64,000 bases of DNA from Actinopolymorpha singaporensis (GTDB lineage Bacteria > Actinomycetota > Actinomycetes > Propionibacteriales > Actinopolymorphaceae): the NCBI RefSeq assembly GCF_900104745.1, contig NZ_LT629732.1:2777981-2841980 (forward strand), written 5' to 3'. The translations under genes and the position numbers were made by a program. Below, in pieces: positions 42,682 to 50,320 of the stretch (positions within the stretch are counted from its first letter, which is position 1; the number at the start of each line of letters is the position of its first letter). Below the pieces are notes generated by a model, which did no database searches, was not told where the DNA came from, and worked only from the letters and a program-made list of their open reading frames with translations.

Positions 42682-43995
42682 TCAGCCGCCCTGCTTCATG
42701 ACCGGCCCGAGCCGCTGCTGGATCGTGGCCAGCGCCTTCTCGGGCGTGACCTTGTTGTTCATCATCAGCTCGATGTTGTCGGTGAAGACCTTGAGCATCT
42801 CGTTCCACTGCGGGGTGAGCGGTGGCACGAAGATCGCGTCGGCGGAGTCGGCGAACGCGTTCATGTTGACGTCCCGCTTTGCCCACTTGGGCTTGAGGAA
42901 CGCGTCGCTGCGCTGGACGAGCACGTTGGCCGGCGCGTCCTCTGCGTTGTCGATGATCGGCCGCTGGCCCTCCTCGCCGGCCATGAACTCGATCACCTTC
43001 CACGCGTCGGCCGCATGCTTGGAGCTGCGGGAGACCGCGAGGCCGTTGAAGAAGGCACTGGTCGCGGGCTGCTTGCCGTGCCAGAGCGGGGAGATGTCCC
43101 AGTCGAGTCCCTTGACGCTGTTGGCTGCGGAGATGTTCCAGAACCCGGTGATCTCCATGGCAAGCTTGCCCTGCGCGAAGAGCTGGTCGGGTCCCACACC
43201 CTGGCCGTAGTTGGCGAAGTCTCGGGGCGTGGGGGAGACCTTCTCCTTCCAGGCAAGGTCGTTGTACCACTTCATGGCCGCGACGTTCTCGGGCGTGTTC
43301 ACCACCGGCGCGCCCTTGTCGTCCAGGATCCGGCCGCCGTTCTGGTACATGAACGTCATCCAGTACGGCCACCAGGAGATGGTGGCGAAGCCCCACTGCT
43401 TCACCTTGCCGTTCTCGCGGACGGTGAGCTTGCGCGAGGCGGCCAGCAGGTCGGCCCAGGACCAGTCGGCGGTGGGATAGCCGACGCCGGCCTGGTCGAA
43501 CAGCTTCTTGTTGTAGTAGAGAACCATCGCGCCGGAACGGTCCGGGATGGCGTACTGGCGATCGTCGTACTGGAAGATCTTCGGCACCGTCGGCCCGAAC
43601 ATCTTCGTCAGGTCCAGCTTGCTCGCCTTCACCTTGTCGTCCAGCGGCAGGATCTGGTTCTTGCTCGCGAACGCCGACGTCTGCTCGGCGAGTTCGAGGA
43701 TGTCCGGGCCCTTGCCGCCGGCGATGGCGGTGGAGATCTTCTGCGAGTAGTCCTCGCCGCCCGGCGCCATCTGGAGCTTCACGGTGATGTTGGGGTACTT
43801 CTTGTGTGCCAGTGCGAGCCGGTGCTCGTAGACCTTCTTGTCGACGTCGCCGCCCCACGCGCTCATGGTCAGCTGCACCGGTCCGGCGGACGGCTTGTCC
43901 TCGCCGGACGAACCACAGGCGGCGATCACGGGGATGGTCGCGACCGTGCAGGCGAGAGCGACCGCGACCGAACGCAGCTTCCTGGCAGAGGGCAT
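42682..43995 (-). CDS. Sugar-binding lipoprotein (family 1)
   Basis: A 437-residue solute-binding lipoprotein. The Sec leader ends in the lipobox IPVIAAC with lipidated C27, so unlike the first system it is not a Tat substrate. PDILELAEQ, the W-rich WGFATISWWPYW and the C-terminal MMNNKVTPEKALATIQQRLG are typical of CUT1 oligosaccharide-binding proteins. ATG 43995 is chosen because the signal peptide starts there, though the frame is open to 44052. First gene of the operon. Confidence 0.92.
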   Translation of the reverse strand: MPSARKLRSVAVALACTVATIPVIAACGSSGEDKPSAGPVQLTMSAWGGDVDKKVYEHRLALAHKKYPNITVKLQMAPGGEDYSQKISTAIAGGKGPDILELAEQTSAFASKNQILPLDDKVKASKLDLTKMFGPTVPKIFQYDDRQYAIPDRSGAMVLYYNKKLFDQAGVGYPTADWSWADLLAASRKLTVRENGKVKQWGFATISWWPYWMTFMYQNGGRILDDKGAPVVNTPENVAAMKWYNDLAWKEKVSPTPRDFANYGQGVGPDQLFAQGKLAMEITGFWNISAANSVKGLDWDISPLWHGKQPATSAFFNGLAVSRSSKHAADAWKVIEFMAGEEGQRPIIDNAEDAPANVLVQRSDAFLKPKWAKRDVNMNAFADSADAIFVPPLTPQWNEMLKVFTDNIELMMNNKVTPEKALATIQQRLGPVMKQGG

Positions 43996-44027
43996 AGGGG
44001 TGCCTACCGATCCGTGTGACGGCCGAT

Positions 44028-44055
44028 TGTGTGAGCGCCAATGGGCGAGCACACA
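44028..44055. promoter_or_regulatory. 12-bp dyad operator of the second ABC operon
   Basis: TGTGTGAGCGCC and GGCGAGCACACA are inverted repeats with 10 of 12 positions matching and a 4-bp centre. The dyad overlaps the predicted -10 and start point of the operon, a repression position. Confidence 0.6.
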
Positions 44056-44082
44056 TTAAGTCATATTTCATCCTCCTGTAAA
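44053..44082 (-). promoter_or_regulatory. Promoter of the second ABC operon
   Basis: On the minus strand TTTACA (44082-44077) and TAATGT (44058-44053) are spaced by 18 bp, about 58-87 bp before ATG 43995. Confidence 0.55.
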
Positions 44083-44125
44083 CGGCCTGCCGCAGACCGT
44101 CCTGATGTGGAAACGGAGTGGCCGG

Positions 44126-44548
44126 TCAGGCGTCGGAGCCGGTCTGGCGGCTGATCTCCCAGTGGTGGCCGAACGGGTCGGCGACCCGGCCCACCCGCCA
44201 GCCGTGGTCCTCGTGCATCTCGGCGATCGTGGTGGCGCCGGCGGCGACCGCCTGGCCGAAGAGCCGGTCCGGGTCGGCGACGGTGAGGATCATCCGCACC
44301 GGTCCGCCGGACCCGTGCGGGATGCTCGCCGTGGGACTGTTCTCGGGGTCGTCCTGGACCCAGAACGCCGCGCCGTCCACCTCCAGCCGTGCGACCACCG
44401 GCCGGCCGTCCTCGTCGTCGAGCCGGTAGGCCTCGGCCGCACCGAACGCGGCTCGGTAGAAGTCCACCGCTGCCTGCCCGTCGCGTACGGACAGCCACGG
44501 CGCGATCGAGGTGCGGGTGGGTGTGGCGCCGGCGTTCTCGGTGCTCAT
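44126..44548 (-). CDS. VOC-family (glyoxalase/PhnB-like) protein
   Basis: A 140-residue single-domain vicinal oxygen chelate protein. IAPWLSVRDGQAAVDFYRAAFGA and VADPFGHHWEISRQ are typical of the PhnB-like group. ATG 44548 follows GGAAAGGG, which decides the start. Function beyond metal-dependent small-molecule binding is unknown. It lies 43 bp downstream of the degenerate phosphotransferase gene on the same strand. Confidence 0.87.
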   Translation of the reverse strand: MSTENAGATPTRTSIAPWLSVRDGQAAVDFYRAAFGAAEAYRLDDEDGRPVVARLEVDGAAFWVQDDPENSPTASIPHGSGGPVRMILTVADPDRLFGQAVAAGATTIAEMHEDHGWRVGRVADPFGHHWEISRQTGSDA

Positions 44549-44591
44549 CGTGTACGCCCTTTCCGGAGCGGGACGCGCGGTTGGGCGTCGC

Positions 44592-45557
44592 CTACGGGTT
44601 TCCGGCTGCTCGACGCAGCCATGCGGCCGGGTCGTCTTCCCCGAGATCATGCCGGGCCGCGGCGTACGCCGGGCCGAGATCGGCGTCGGGGTCGTCGAAG
44701 GTGAGACTCATTCCGGCCCAGCCCAGGATGCTGTGCACCCACGTAAGACGAAGGTCCTGCAGGTGACGGTCGTCCAGGCCGCCAGGCGCCCAACCATCGA
44801 CGAACGCCTCCACGAGAGGTGTCGGGTCTGCCGCGCCGAACCTCAGGAGTACCTCCAACGCGGTGGCCGCCTGGGAGCAGGGCGGCGCCGCGCCGAGACT
44901 GGGCCAGTCGATCAGCAGGAACGATCCGTCCTGGGCGCGGAGCAGTTCGCCACCCCACCCGCCGAACGAGGTGGGCGGCCGCCGGATGTGTTCCCGGACC
45001 CGATCGACGAACTCGCGTACCCACCGCGGACAGTCCGGGCGGGCGACGAGGTTGTCGTAATGGGGTCTCCACCACCGCGTCGCCATCTCGATCGTGCGTT
45101 CCGGACTGTTGGCCCGCGGCACGCTGCGCCAGTCCAGGCCCTCGACTCGTCGCGTGCAGTCACCGAACCAGCGGGCCAACTCGACCGCACGCGGGCGGTC
45201 GTCCGCCCACATCCGCGCCATCGCCTGGTTGGCCCGAGGTGGAGGGGTCAGCTCGGCGGTGACATGGAAGTCGTACTCCGAGCCCGGCAGATCCTCGCTG
45301 GTGTACTCGAACTCCAGCACCTCCCGAACACCCATGGACCGCATGGCTGGGAACGCTCCCACCTCACGCCACACCGCGGGGTTCCCGGATATCCCGAGCT
45401 TGAGCACCCGCGCCCGCCGTCCGGACGTGAACGTCACCCGGAAGACGTCGGCGTCATCGGACGGGATCCACTCCACGTCCTTGACGTCGCCGTAGAGGGC
45501 ACGAACAATCTCGCGGGCACCCGCCTCGTTCGGCGTACGCTGCCATCGACCAGCCAC
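44592..45557 (-). CDS. Phosphotransferase-fold protein lacking the catalytic loop
   Basis: A 321-residue protein with the APH/choline-kinase layout. The second metal motif is intact (SFLLIDWPSLG, D217). The catalytic loop, expected as HGD-x-H-P-G-N just upstream, reads FGGWGGELL (residues 198-206), so the Asp base and the Asn are missing. It is probably a pseudokinase that binds rather than phosphorylates. The N-lobe keeps a Lys in ARVLKLG. GTG 45557 has TACGGT 6 nt upstream. Coding bias is normal, so it is not simply decayed. Confidence 0.8.
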   Translation of the reverse strand: MAGRWQRTPNEAGAREIVRALYGDVKDVEWIPSDDADVFRVTFTSGRRARVLKLGISGNPAVWREVGAFPAMRSMGVREVLEFEYTSEDLPGSEYDFHVTAELTPPPRANQAMARMWADDRPRAVELARWFGDCTRRVEGLDWRSVPRANSPERTIEMATRWWRPHYDNLVARPDCPRWVREFVDRVREHIRRPPTSFGGWGGELLRAQDGSFLLIDWPSLGAAPPCSQAATALEVLLRFGAADPTPLVEAFVDGWAPGGLDDRHLQDLRLTWVHSILGWAGMSLTFDDPDADLGPAYAAARHDLGEDDPAAWLRRAAGNP

Positions 45558-45563
45558 CGGCGC

Positions 45564-45569
45564 ACCGTA
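45564..45569 (-). promoter_or_regulatory. Leaderless -10 hexamer of the pseudokinase gene
   Basis: TACGGT on the minus strand ends 6 nt before GTG 45557. Confidence 0.55.
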
Positions 45570-45579
45570 CCAACACTGA

Positions 45580-45879
45580 CCACCGCGCGATCACAACGAA
45601 CTCCTCAGGTGGCTCCAGGGTGCCCGGGTGGAGGACGGCGAGAGTGAGGCGCGGCCGGGTTGTGCCGGTGAGCGGGCGGAGGTGCTGCGCCGCACGCAGG
45701 TGCGGGACGAGCGGGTGTTCGGCTCACGGGAGGTGGTACGCGAGCGCTACGCAGCGCGCTACCTGCCCGGCCAGGAGTTGTACCGCGCGCAGGCCCGGCC
45801 GCTGGACCCGGCCGACGTCGTACGCGACCTGACCGATCCGCTGCGGCCCACGGTCCTGCGCCGGCCGGATCGAAGCTGA
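45580..45879 (+). pseudogene. C-terminal remnant of a uridine kinase-like protein
   Basis: The frame opens after a stop at 45577 and runs 99 codons. It includes VFGSREVVRERYAARYLPGQELYRAQARPLDPADVVRDLTDP, which matches the tail of actinobacterial uridine-kinase-like P-loop proteins. The Walker A and central domain are absent upstream, where the pseudokinase gene begins. A GTG at 45628 could start an 83-residue product. I judge it a gene remnant, but expression of a small protein is possible. Confidence 0.45.
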
Positions 45880-45902
45880 CCTCCGCCGTTCCCCGCCGGT
45901 GT

Positions 45903-45908
45903 TAGGGT
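45903..45908 (+). promoter_or_regulatory. Leaderless -10 hexamer of the LysE-family gene
   Basis: TAGGGT ends 6 nt before GTG 45915. Confidence 0.55.
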
Positions 45909-45914
45909 CCGCTC

Positions 45915-46553
45915 GTGGTCTCCTCGGCTCAGCTGGTCACCTTCGGGTTGGCGTCGTTCGTGTTGATCGTGATCCCCGGTCCGAGCGTGTTGTTCGTGAT
46001 CGGCCGGGCTCTGGCCTACGGCCGCCGGACCGCGCTGGCGTCGGTGGTCGGCAACGCCGTCGGGGTGTACGTCGTGGCCGCTTGCGTCGCGCTGGGAGTG
46101 GGAGCGCTGGTGCAGCGGTCCGAGGCGGTCTTCGCGGCGCTCAAGTACGCCGGTGCGGCCTACCTCGTCTGGCTGGGGATTCAGGCGTTCCGTCACCGGC
46201 GTTCGCTTGCCGAGGCCTTCGCCGCGGTCGAGCCCCCGCGCAGCGGCTGGCGGGCGGCACGAGAGGGCTTCGTCGTCGGGGTGGCGAACCCGAAGGCGTT
46301 CGTCATCTTCGCCGCCGTGCTGCCGCAGTTCGTCGACCGGCAGGCGGGCGCGGTCCCGGCGCAGATGCTGGTGCTGAGCCTGGTGTCGTTCGCCACCGCG
46401 ATGGTCTCCGACAGCGCGTGGGCCGTCGCCGCGAGCGCGGTCCGGTCGTGGTTCGGCCGGTCACCCCGGCGCCTCGAACTCGTCGGCGGTGTCGGCGGCC
46501 TGTCGATGATGGGGCTGGGGCTGTCGATGGCGGTGTCCGGCCGCAAGGACTGA
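45915..46553 (+). CDS. LysE/RhtB-family exporter
   Basis: A 212-residue membrane protein with six helices. The N-terminal FVLIVIPGPSVLFVIGRALAYGRR is the LysE/RhtB signature, and GFVVGVANPKAFVIFAAVLPQFV is the central NPK motif. It probably exports an amino acid or derivative by proton antiport. GTG start is supported by the -10 hexamer 6 nt upstream. It converges with the DUF1992 gene. Confidence 0.9.
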   Translation: MVSSAQLVTFGLASFVLIVIPGPSVLFVIGRALAYGRRTALASVVGNAVGVYVVAACVALGVGALVQRSEAVFAALKYAGAAYLVWLGIQAFRHRRSLAEAFAAVEPPRSGWRAAREGFVVGVANPKAFVIFAAVLPQFVDRQAGAVPAQMLVLSLVSFATAMVSDSAWAVAASAVRSWFGRSPRRLELVGGVGGLSMMGLGLSMAVSGRKD

Positions 46554-46577
46554 ACTTCCGAGGCGCCGGCGCGCGGC

Positions 46578-47144
46578 TCAGGTGGACCGGCCGCGGCGGA
46601 GGGCTCGGCGCCACCAGGCCGGCCGGTCGTCCGGCGTACTTCCGCGGCCGGTGAAGCGCCGTCGGCGCGACTTCGCCGGCGCCTGGCCGGTCGGGTCGGC
46701 TCCGGCGTCCGCGGGAGGAGGCGCCTCTCCCTTGGCCAGGCGCTCGGCGCGTTCGGCCCGCCAGCGCTCCACCACCTGGTCGGCGTTGGCCGGCCGCACC
46801 GGGATGGGTGGCCCGAGCGGGGCCCGGAGCCAGGCGACGATCCGGAGGTTGAGGTCGGCCACGGCGTCGCGTACTTCCCGCTCCGTACGTAGCTTGCGGA
46901 CCGTCTCGGGCAGCCGCTCGACCTCCTTGCGAAGCTGCAGGGGGAGTGGCAGCAGGTCCTCGCCCGAGTGGCCCTCCTTGTGCAGGTGCCGCATCACCCA
47001 GACCTCGTCGTAGGGCTTGTCCAGGTCCGTGAGCGGTTTGCCCGCGCCGGGCAGATTGTCGAACTCGCCACGTTCTGTCGCCTCACGGATCTGCTGGTCG
47101 ACCCACGACTCGAAGCCCATCCCCGGCGGCTTGCGCTTGGTCAT
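46578..47144 (-). CDS. DUF1992 (DnaJ-homologue subfamily C member 28-like) protein
   Basis: A 188-residue protein. The DUF1992 core FESWVDQQIREATERGEFDNLPGAGKPLTDLD occupies residues 10-45. An N-terminal TKRKPPG and a basic Pro-rich C-terminal tail (residues 140-188) flank it. The domain has no known enzymatic role, though it occurs in J-protein-related eukaryotic proteins. The ATG at 47144 is preferred to an upstream in-frame start at 47225 because the domain starts close to it. Confidence 0.85.
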   Translation of the reverse strand: MTKRKPPGMGFESWVDQQIREATERGEFDNLPGAGKPLTDLDKPYDEVWVMRHLHKEGHSGEDLLPLPLQLRKEVERLPETVRKLRTEREVRDAVADLNLRIVAWLRAPLGPPIPVRPANADQVVERWRAERAERLAKGEAPPPADAGADPTGQAPAKSRRRRFTGRGSTPDDRPAWWRRALRRGRST

Positions 47145-47379
47145 GGGGCCAATTGTCCTGCGGCCGGACGGCAGTCCGCCACCACGGAGACGGGGCCAGG
47201 GACACGATCTTGAGTGCAGGGGCACGGGTGTGCGGCGAGCGGATCACCGGCGTGCTAACCTCATGGCTTGAGTTGCAGTTGTGGTACCCATGAACGTTCA
47301 CGCGCTCGTCGGTTGCGACCGCCGGGCGCTTTGTTTTCCGGACTTTCCTCCGGAGGGGCACTCGTAGCGGCGACTCCGA

Positions 47380-47398
47380 CCCGCACACAGGGTGCGGG
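47380..47398 (+). promoter_or_regulatory. Hairpin in the leader of the cold-shock gene
   Basis: CCCGCAC-ACAGG-GTGCGGG forms a 7-bp stem 29 nt before ATG 47428. The gap from 47145 to 47427 is otherwise non-coding and probably holds a long cold-shock leader, with a possible -10 (TAACCT) near 47255. Confidence 0.5.
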
Positions 47399-47427
47399 TT
47401 CGGCAACGCATCCCTGAAGGAGCAAGC

Positions 47428-47631
47428 ATGGCGACTGGCACGGTCAAGTGGTTCAACTCGGAAAAGGGCTTCGGCTTCATCGAGCAGGACGGCGGCGGCG
47501 CCGACGTCTTCGCTCACTACTCGAACATCCAGTCCACGGGTTACCGTGAGCTGTTCGAGGGCCAGAAGGTGGAGTTCGACGTCACGCAGGGCCAGAAGGG
47601 CCCGCAGGCGGAGAACATCCGTCCGGTCTGA
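47428..47631 (+). CDS. cspA: Cold-shock domain protein (CspA family)
   Basis: A 67-residue single cold-shock domain. RNP1 is KGFGFIEQ and RNP2 is VFAHYS. The protein begins [16 protein letters not shown]. The ATG follows GAAGGAG. Such proteins bind single-stranded RNA and act as RNA chaperones during cold or growth changes. A long leader precedes it and a canonical terminator follows. Confidence 0.96.
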   Translation: MATGTVKWFNSEKGFGFIEQDGGGADVFAHYSNIQSTGYRELFEGQKVEFDVTQGQKGPQAENIRPV

Positions 47632-47682
47632 GCCGGAGTCGAAGGTAACGCCCTTTACGAGCGTTGACCGTTAGAGGACTGA

Positions 47683-47710
47683 GCCCGCACCCACATGGTG
47701 CGGGCTTTTT
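47683..47710 (+). terminator. Rho-independent terminator of the cold-shock gene
   Basis: A perfect 9-bp stem GCCCGCACC-CACAT-GGTGCGGGC is followed by five Ts (47706-47710). It is the clearest terminator in the window. Confidence 0.92.
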
Positions 47711-47807
47711 CCTTGTCCGGATCGGTTCCGTCCGCGTTCTGTTCGCGTGCGAGATCGCCCGTCTGCGGGATGATGAGCGCTGAGTCCTGCCGATCTTGGA
47801 GGTGGCG

Positions 47808-49670
47808 ATGCCCGACGCGTGGGGGATCGAGAGCCGGTACGTCGACGCGACCGACAAGAAGCAGCAGGTCCCCCCGGAGGTGGTCGAGCGCCTGCGGGAG
47901 ATCATCGGCACGCCCACCGACGACGCCGGACCGCTGATCGTCGGTGAGGGTGAGCAGACTCACACCGGCCCGGGCGAGGTCGTGCTGGAGGACGGCGGGA
48001 CCGTCCTCGTGCCGACCGGGACGCCGGCCGATCTTCCCCTCGGCTACCACACGTTCGTCGACCGTTCCGGGACCGAACGCCGGCTGATCGTCGCCCCCCG
48101 CCGCTGCCACCTTCCGCAAGGTTGGCGGGCCTGGGGATGGGCCACCCAGCTGTACGCCACCCGGTCGGCGCAGAGCTGGGGGATGGGCGACCTCGCCGAC
48201 CTTGCCCGGCTGGCCCGCTGGTCCCGGCAGCGCGGCGCGGGCTTCCTGCTCGTCAACCCGATCGGCGCCGTCGCGCCGTCCCTGCCGCAGCAGCCGAGTC
48301 CGTACTTCCCGGCCAGCCGCAGGTTCCGCAATCCTCTCTACCTCCGGGTCGAGGACGTGCCGGGCGCCGAGCTGGCGGCCGACGACGTACGCCTCGCCGC
48401 TGCCGCCGGCCGCGAGTTGAACGACCATCGCACCATCGACCGGGACGCCGTCTGGCAGTTGAAGCAGTCCGCTCTGGAGGCCGTCTGGGGCGCCGGCGGC
48501 GCGAGCACGGAGTTCGATCGGTGGTACGCCGCCCAGCCGGCCTCGCTGCGGCAGTTCGCCACCTGGTCGGTGCTGGTCGAACAGCACGGCGCCGACTGGC
48601 AGGAATGGCCGGCCGAGCTGGCCCGTCCGCAGGGGCCCGCGGTCGCCGAGGCCGGGGAGCGGAACGCCGACCGGGTGCGCTTCCACGCCTGGCTGCAGTG
48701 GCTGGTGGAGGGCCAGCTCGCCGCGGCCGGACGCGACCTCGCGGTGATGCAGGACCTGCCGATCGGGTTCGACCCGCACGGCTTCGATGCCTGGGAGTGG
48801 CAGGACCTCGTGGCGCTGGAGGCGTCGGTCGGCGCCCCGCCGGACGAGTTCAACCAGCTCGGCCAGGACTGGGGCCTGCCGCCGTTCATCCCGTGGCGGC
48901 TACGGGCGGCGGGCTACCAGCCGTTCATCGACACGATCCGGGCCAGCATGTCCGCGGGCGGAGGCCTGCGGGTCGACCACGTGATGGGGCTGTTCCGGTT
49001 GTGGTGGATCCCGGACGACAGCGGCCCCGGCGGCGGCGCCTACGTCCGGTACCCGACCCGCGACCTGCTCTCCCTGGTGGCGCTGGAAAGCACCCGAGCC
49101 GGTGCAGCGGTGGTCGGTGAGGATCTCGGGACGGTCGAGGAGGGCGTCCGCGAGCAGCTGGCCGAGCGCGACATCCTGTCGTACCGCCTGCTGTGGTTCG
49201 AGGAGGACGACCCGGCGACCTGGCGGGCGAAGTCGATGGCCGCGGTGACCACCCACGACCTGCCCACGGTGGCCGGTCTGTGGGACGGCAGCGACCTGGA
49301 CACCCAGCGGCGCCTCGGTCAGCAGCCGAACGAGGAGAGCACCGCGGCGATCCGCGACCGGCTGGCGAAGGCCGGTGGACTGGACGGCGACGCCGACTCC
49401 GACGCCGCCGTGGTGGCCGCGTACGAACTGCTCGCTCGGGCGCCCGCCACGCTGCTCACCGCGACGCTCGACGACGCGCTGGTGGAGCCCGAACGCCCCA
49501 ACATGCCGGGCGCCGACGAGGTCCGCGACAACTGGTCGCTGGCCCTGCCGGCCACCCTGGAGGACCTCGAGTCGCACCCGACCGGCGGTCGCATCGCCGA
49601 GATCCTCTCCGCCGGTGTCGCAGGCGCCGCGGTCACTCCCGACAGGCCGGGCACGAACGCACCACGGTGA
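47808..49670 (+). CDS. malQ: 4-alpha-glucanotransferase
   Basis: A 620-residue GH77 enzyme. The catalytic nucleophile Asp is in GLRVDHVMG (about residue 390), the acid/base Glu in VGEDLGTV (about 438) and the transition-state Asp in TTHDLPTVAG (about 483). The N-terminal 130 residues form the extra domain seen in actinobacterial MalQ. It disproportionates maltodextrins in the cytosol. ATG 47808 follows GGAGGTGGC, which decides the start. Confidence 0.93.
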   Translation: MPDAWGIESRYVDATDKKQQVPPEVVERLREIIGTPTDDAGPLIVGEGEQTHTGPGEVVLEDGGTVLVPTGTPADLPLGYHTFVDRSGTERRLIVAPRRCHLPQGWRAWGWATQLYATRSAQSWGMGDLADLARLARWSRQRGAGFLLVNPIGAVAPSLPQQPSPYFPASRRFRNPLYLRVEDVPGAELAADDVRLAAAAGRELNDHRTIDRDAVWQLKQSALEAVWGAGGASTEFDRWYAAQPASLRQFATWSVLVEQHGADWQEWPAELARPQGPAVAEAGERNADRVRFHAWLQWLVEGQLAAAGRDLAVMQDLPIGFDPHGFDAWEWQDLVALEASVGAPPDEFNQLGQDWGLPPFIPWRLRAAGYQPFIDTIRASMSAGGGLRVDHVMGLFRLWWIPDDSGPGGGAYVRYPTRDLLSLVALESTRAGAAVVGEDLGTVEEGVREQLAERDILSYRLLWFEEDDPATWRAKSMAAVTTHDLPTVAGLWDGSDLDTQRRLGQQPNEESTAAIRDRLAKAGGLDGDADSDAAVVAAYELLARAPATLLTATLDDALVEPERPNMPGADEVRDNWSLALPATLEDLESHPTGGRIAEILSAGVAGAAVTPDRPGTNAPR

Positions 49671-49698
49671 GCCGAGCGACGCGGAGGCGGCCCGTGGT

Positions 49699-49719
49699 TA
49701 CCCGGGCTCGTGCCGGGTA
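49699..49719 (+). terminator. Hairpin after malQ, possible terminator
   Basis: TACCCGG-gctcgtg-CCGGGTA is a perfect 7-bp stem between malQ and the DUF2243 gene. No T-tract is present, so another role is possible. Confidence 0.4.
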
Positions 49720-49765
49720 GGCGCATGACACGTTCGCCCGCCCGCCGCGTCGACAGGAGCTCACA

Positions 49766-50320
49766 GTGTCGGGAACCCAGCCCAGCGACAGCGGGCCGCG
49801 TGACCGGCCCGCGTCCGGCTCGACCGGCCCGTCCGACCGGCCCGGTGACGGCGGCATCGCGTACTCCCGCCCTCCCTACGACGGCACCGGCCGCTCGATC
49901 CTCGCCGGTGTGCTGATCGGGATGGGCGTCGCGACGTTCGTCGACGAGACGCTCTTCCACCAGTTGCTGCACTGGCACCACTTCTACGACCGCTCCACCC
50001 CGACGGTCGGCCTGGTCTCCGACGGCTACTTCCACGCCGCCGGGTGGCTGGCGATCGTCGGTGGTCTCTTCATGTACGCCGACCTGCACCGGCGGCACGC
50101 GACGGTGCCGAAGCGGGTGTGGGCCGGCGGACTGCTCGGCTGGGGCGGCTTCCAGGTGTACGACGGGCTGTTGCAGCACAAGGTGCTCGGCCTGCACCAG
50201 ATCCGGTACGGCGTCGAGATCCTGCCGTACGACCTGGTCTGGAATCTCACCGGGGTCCTGGGCGTCCTCGTCGGACTGTTCCTGCTCCGCGGTGCACCGC
50301 GCGCCATCGCCGCCCGATGA
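49766..50320 (+). CDS. DUF2243 membrane protein
   Basis: A 184-residue protein with four helices and a Gly/Ser-rich cytosolic N-terminus. Conserved features are DETLFHQLLHWHHFYDRST, SDGYFHAAGWL and GGFQVYDGLLQHKVLGLHQI, with many His residues able to bind metal. The DUF2243 family commonly sits beside CtaG-like genes, as here (4-nt overlap). It may take part in metal handling for a terminal oxidase. GTG start after AGGAGC. Confidence 0.87.
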   Translation: MSGTQPSDSGPRDRPASGSTGPSDRPGDGGIAYSRPPYDGTGRSILAGVLIGMGVATFVDETLFHQLLHWHHFYDRSTPTVGLVSDGYFHAAGWLAIVGGLFMYADLHRRHATVPKRVWAGGLLGWGGFQVYDGLLQHKVLGLHQIRYGVEILPYDLVWNLTGVLGVLVGLFLLRGAPRAIAAR

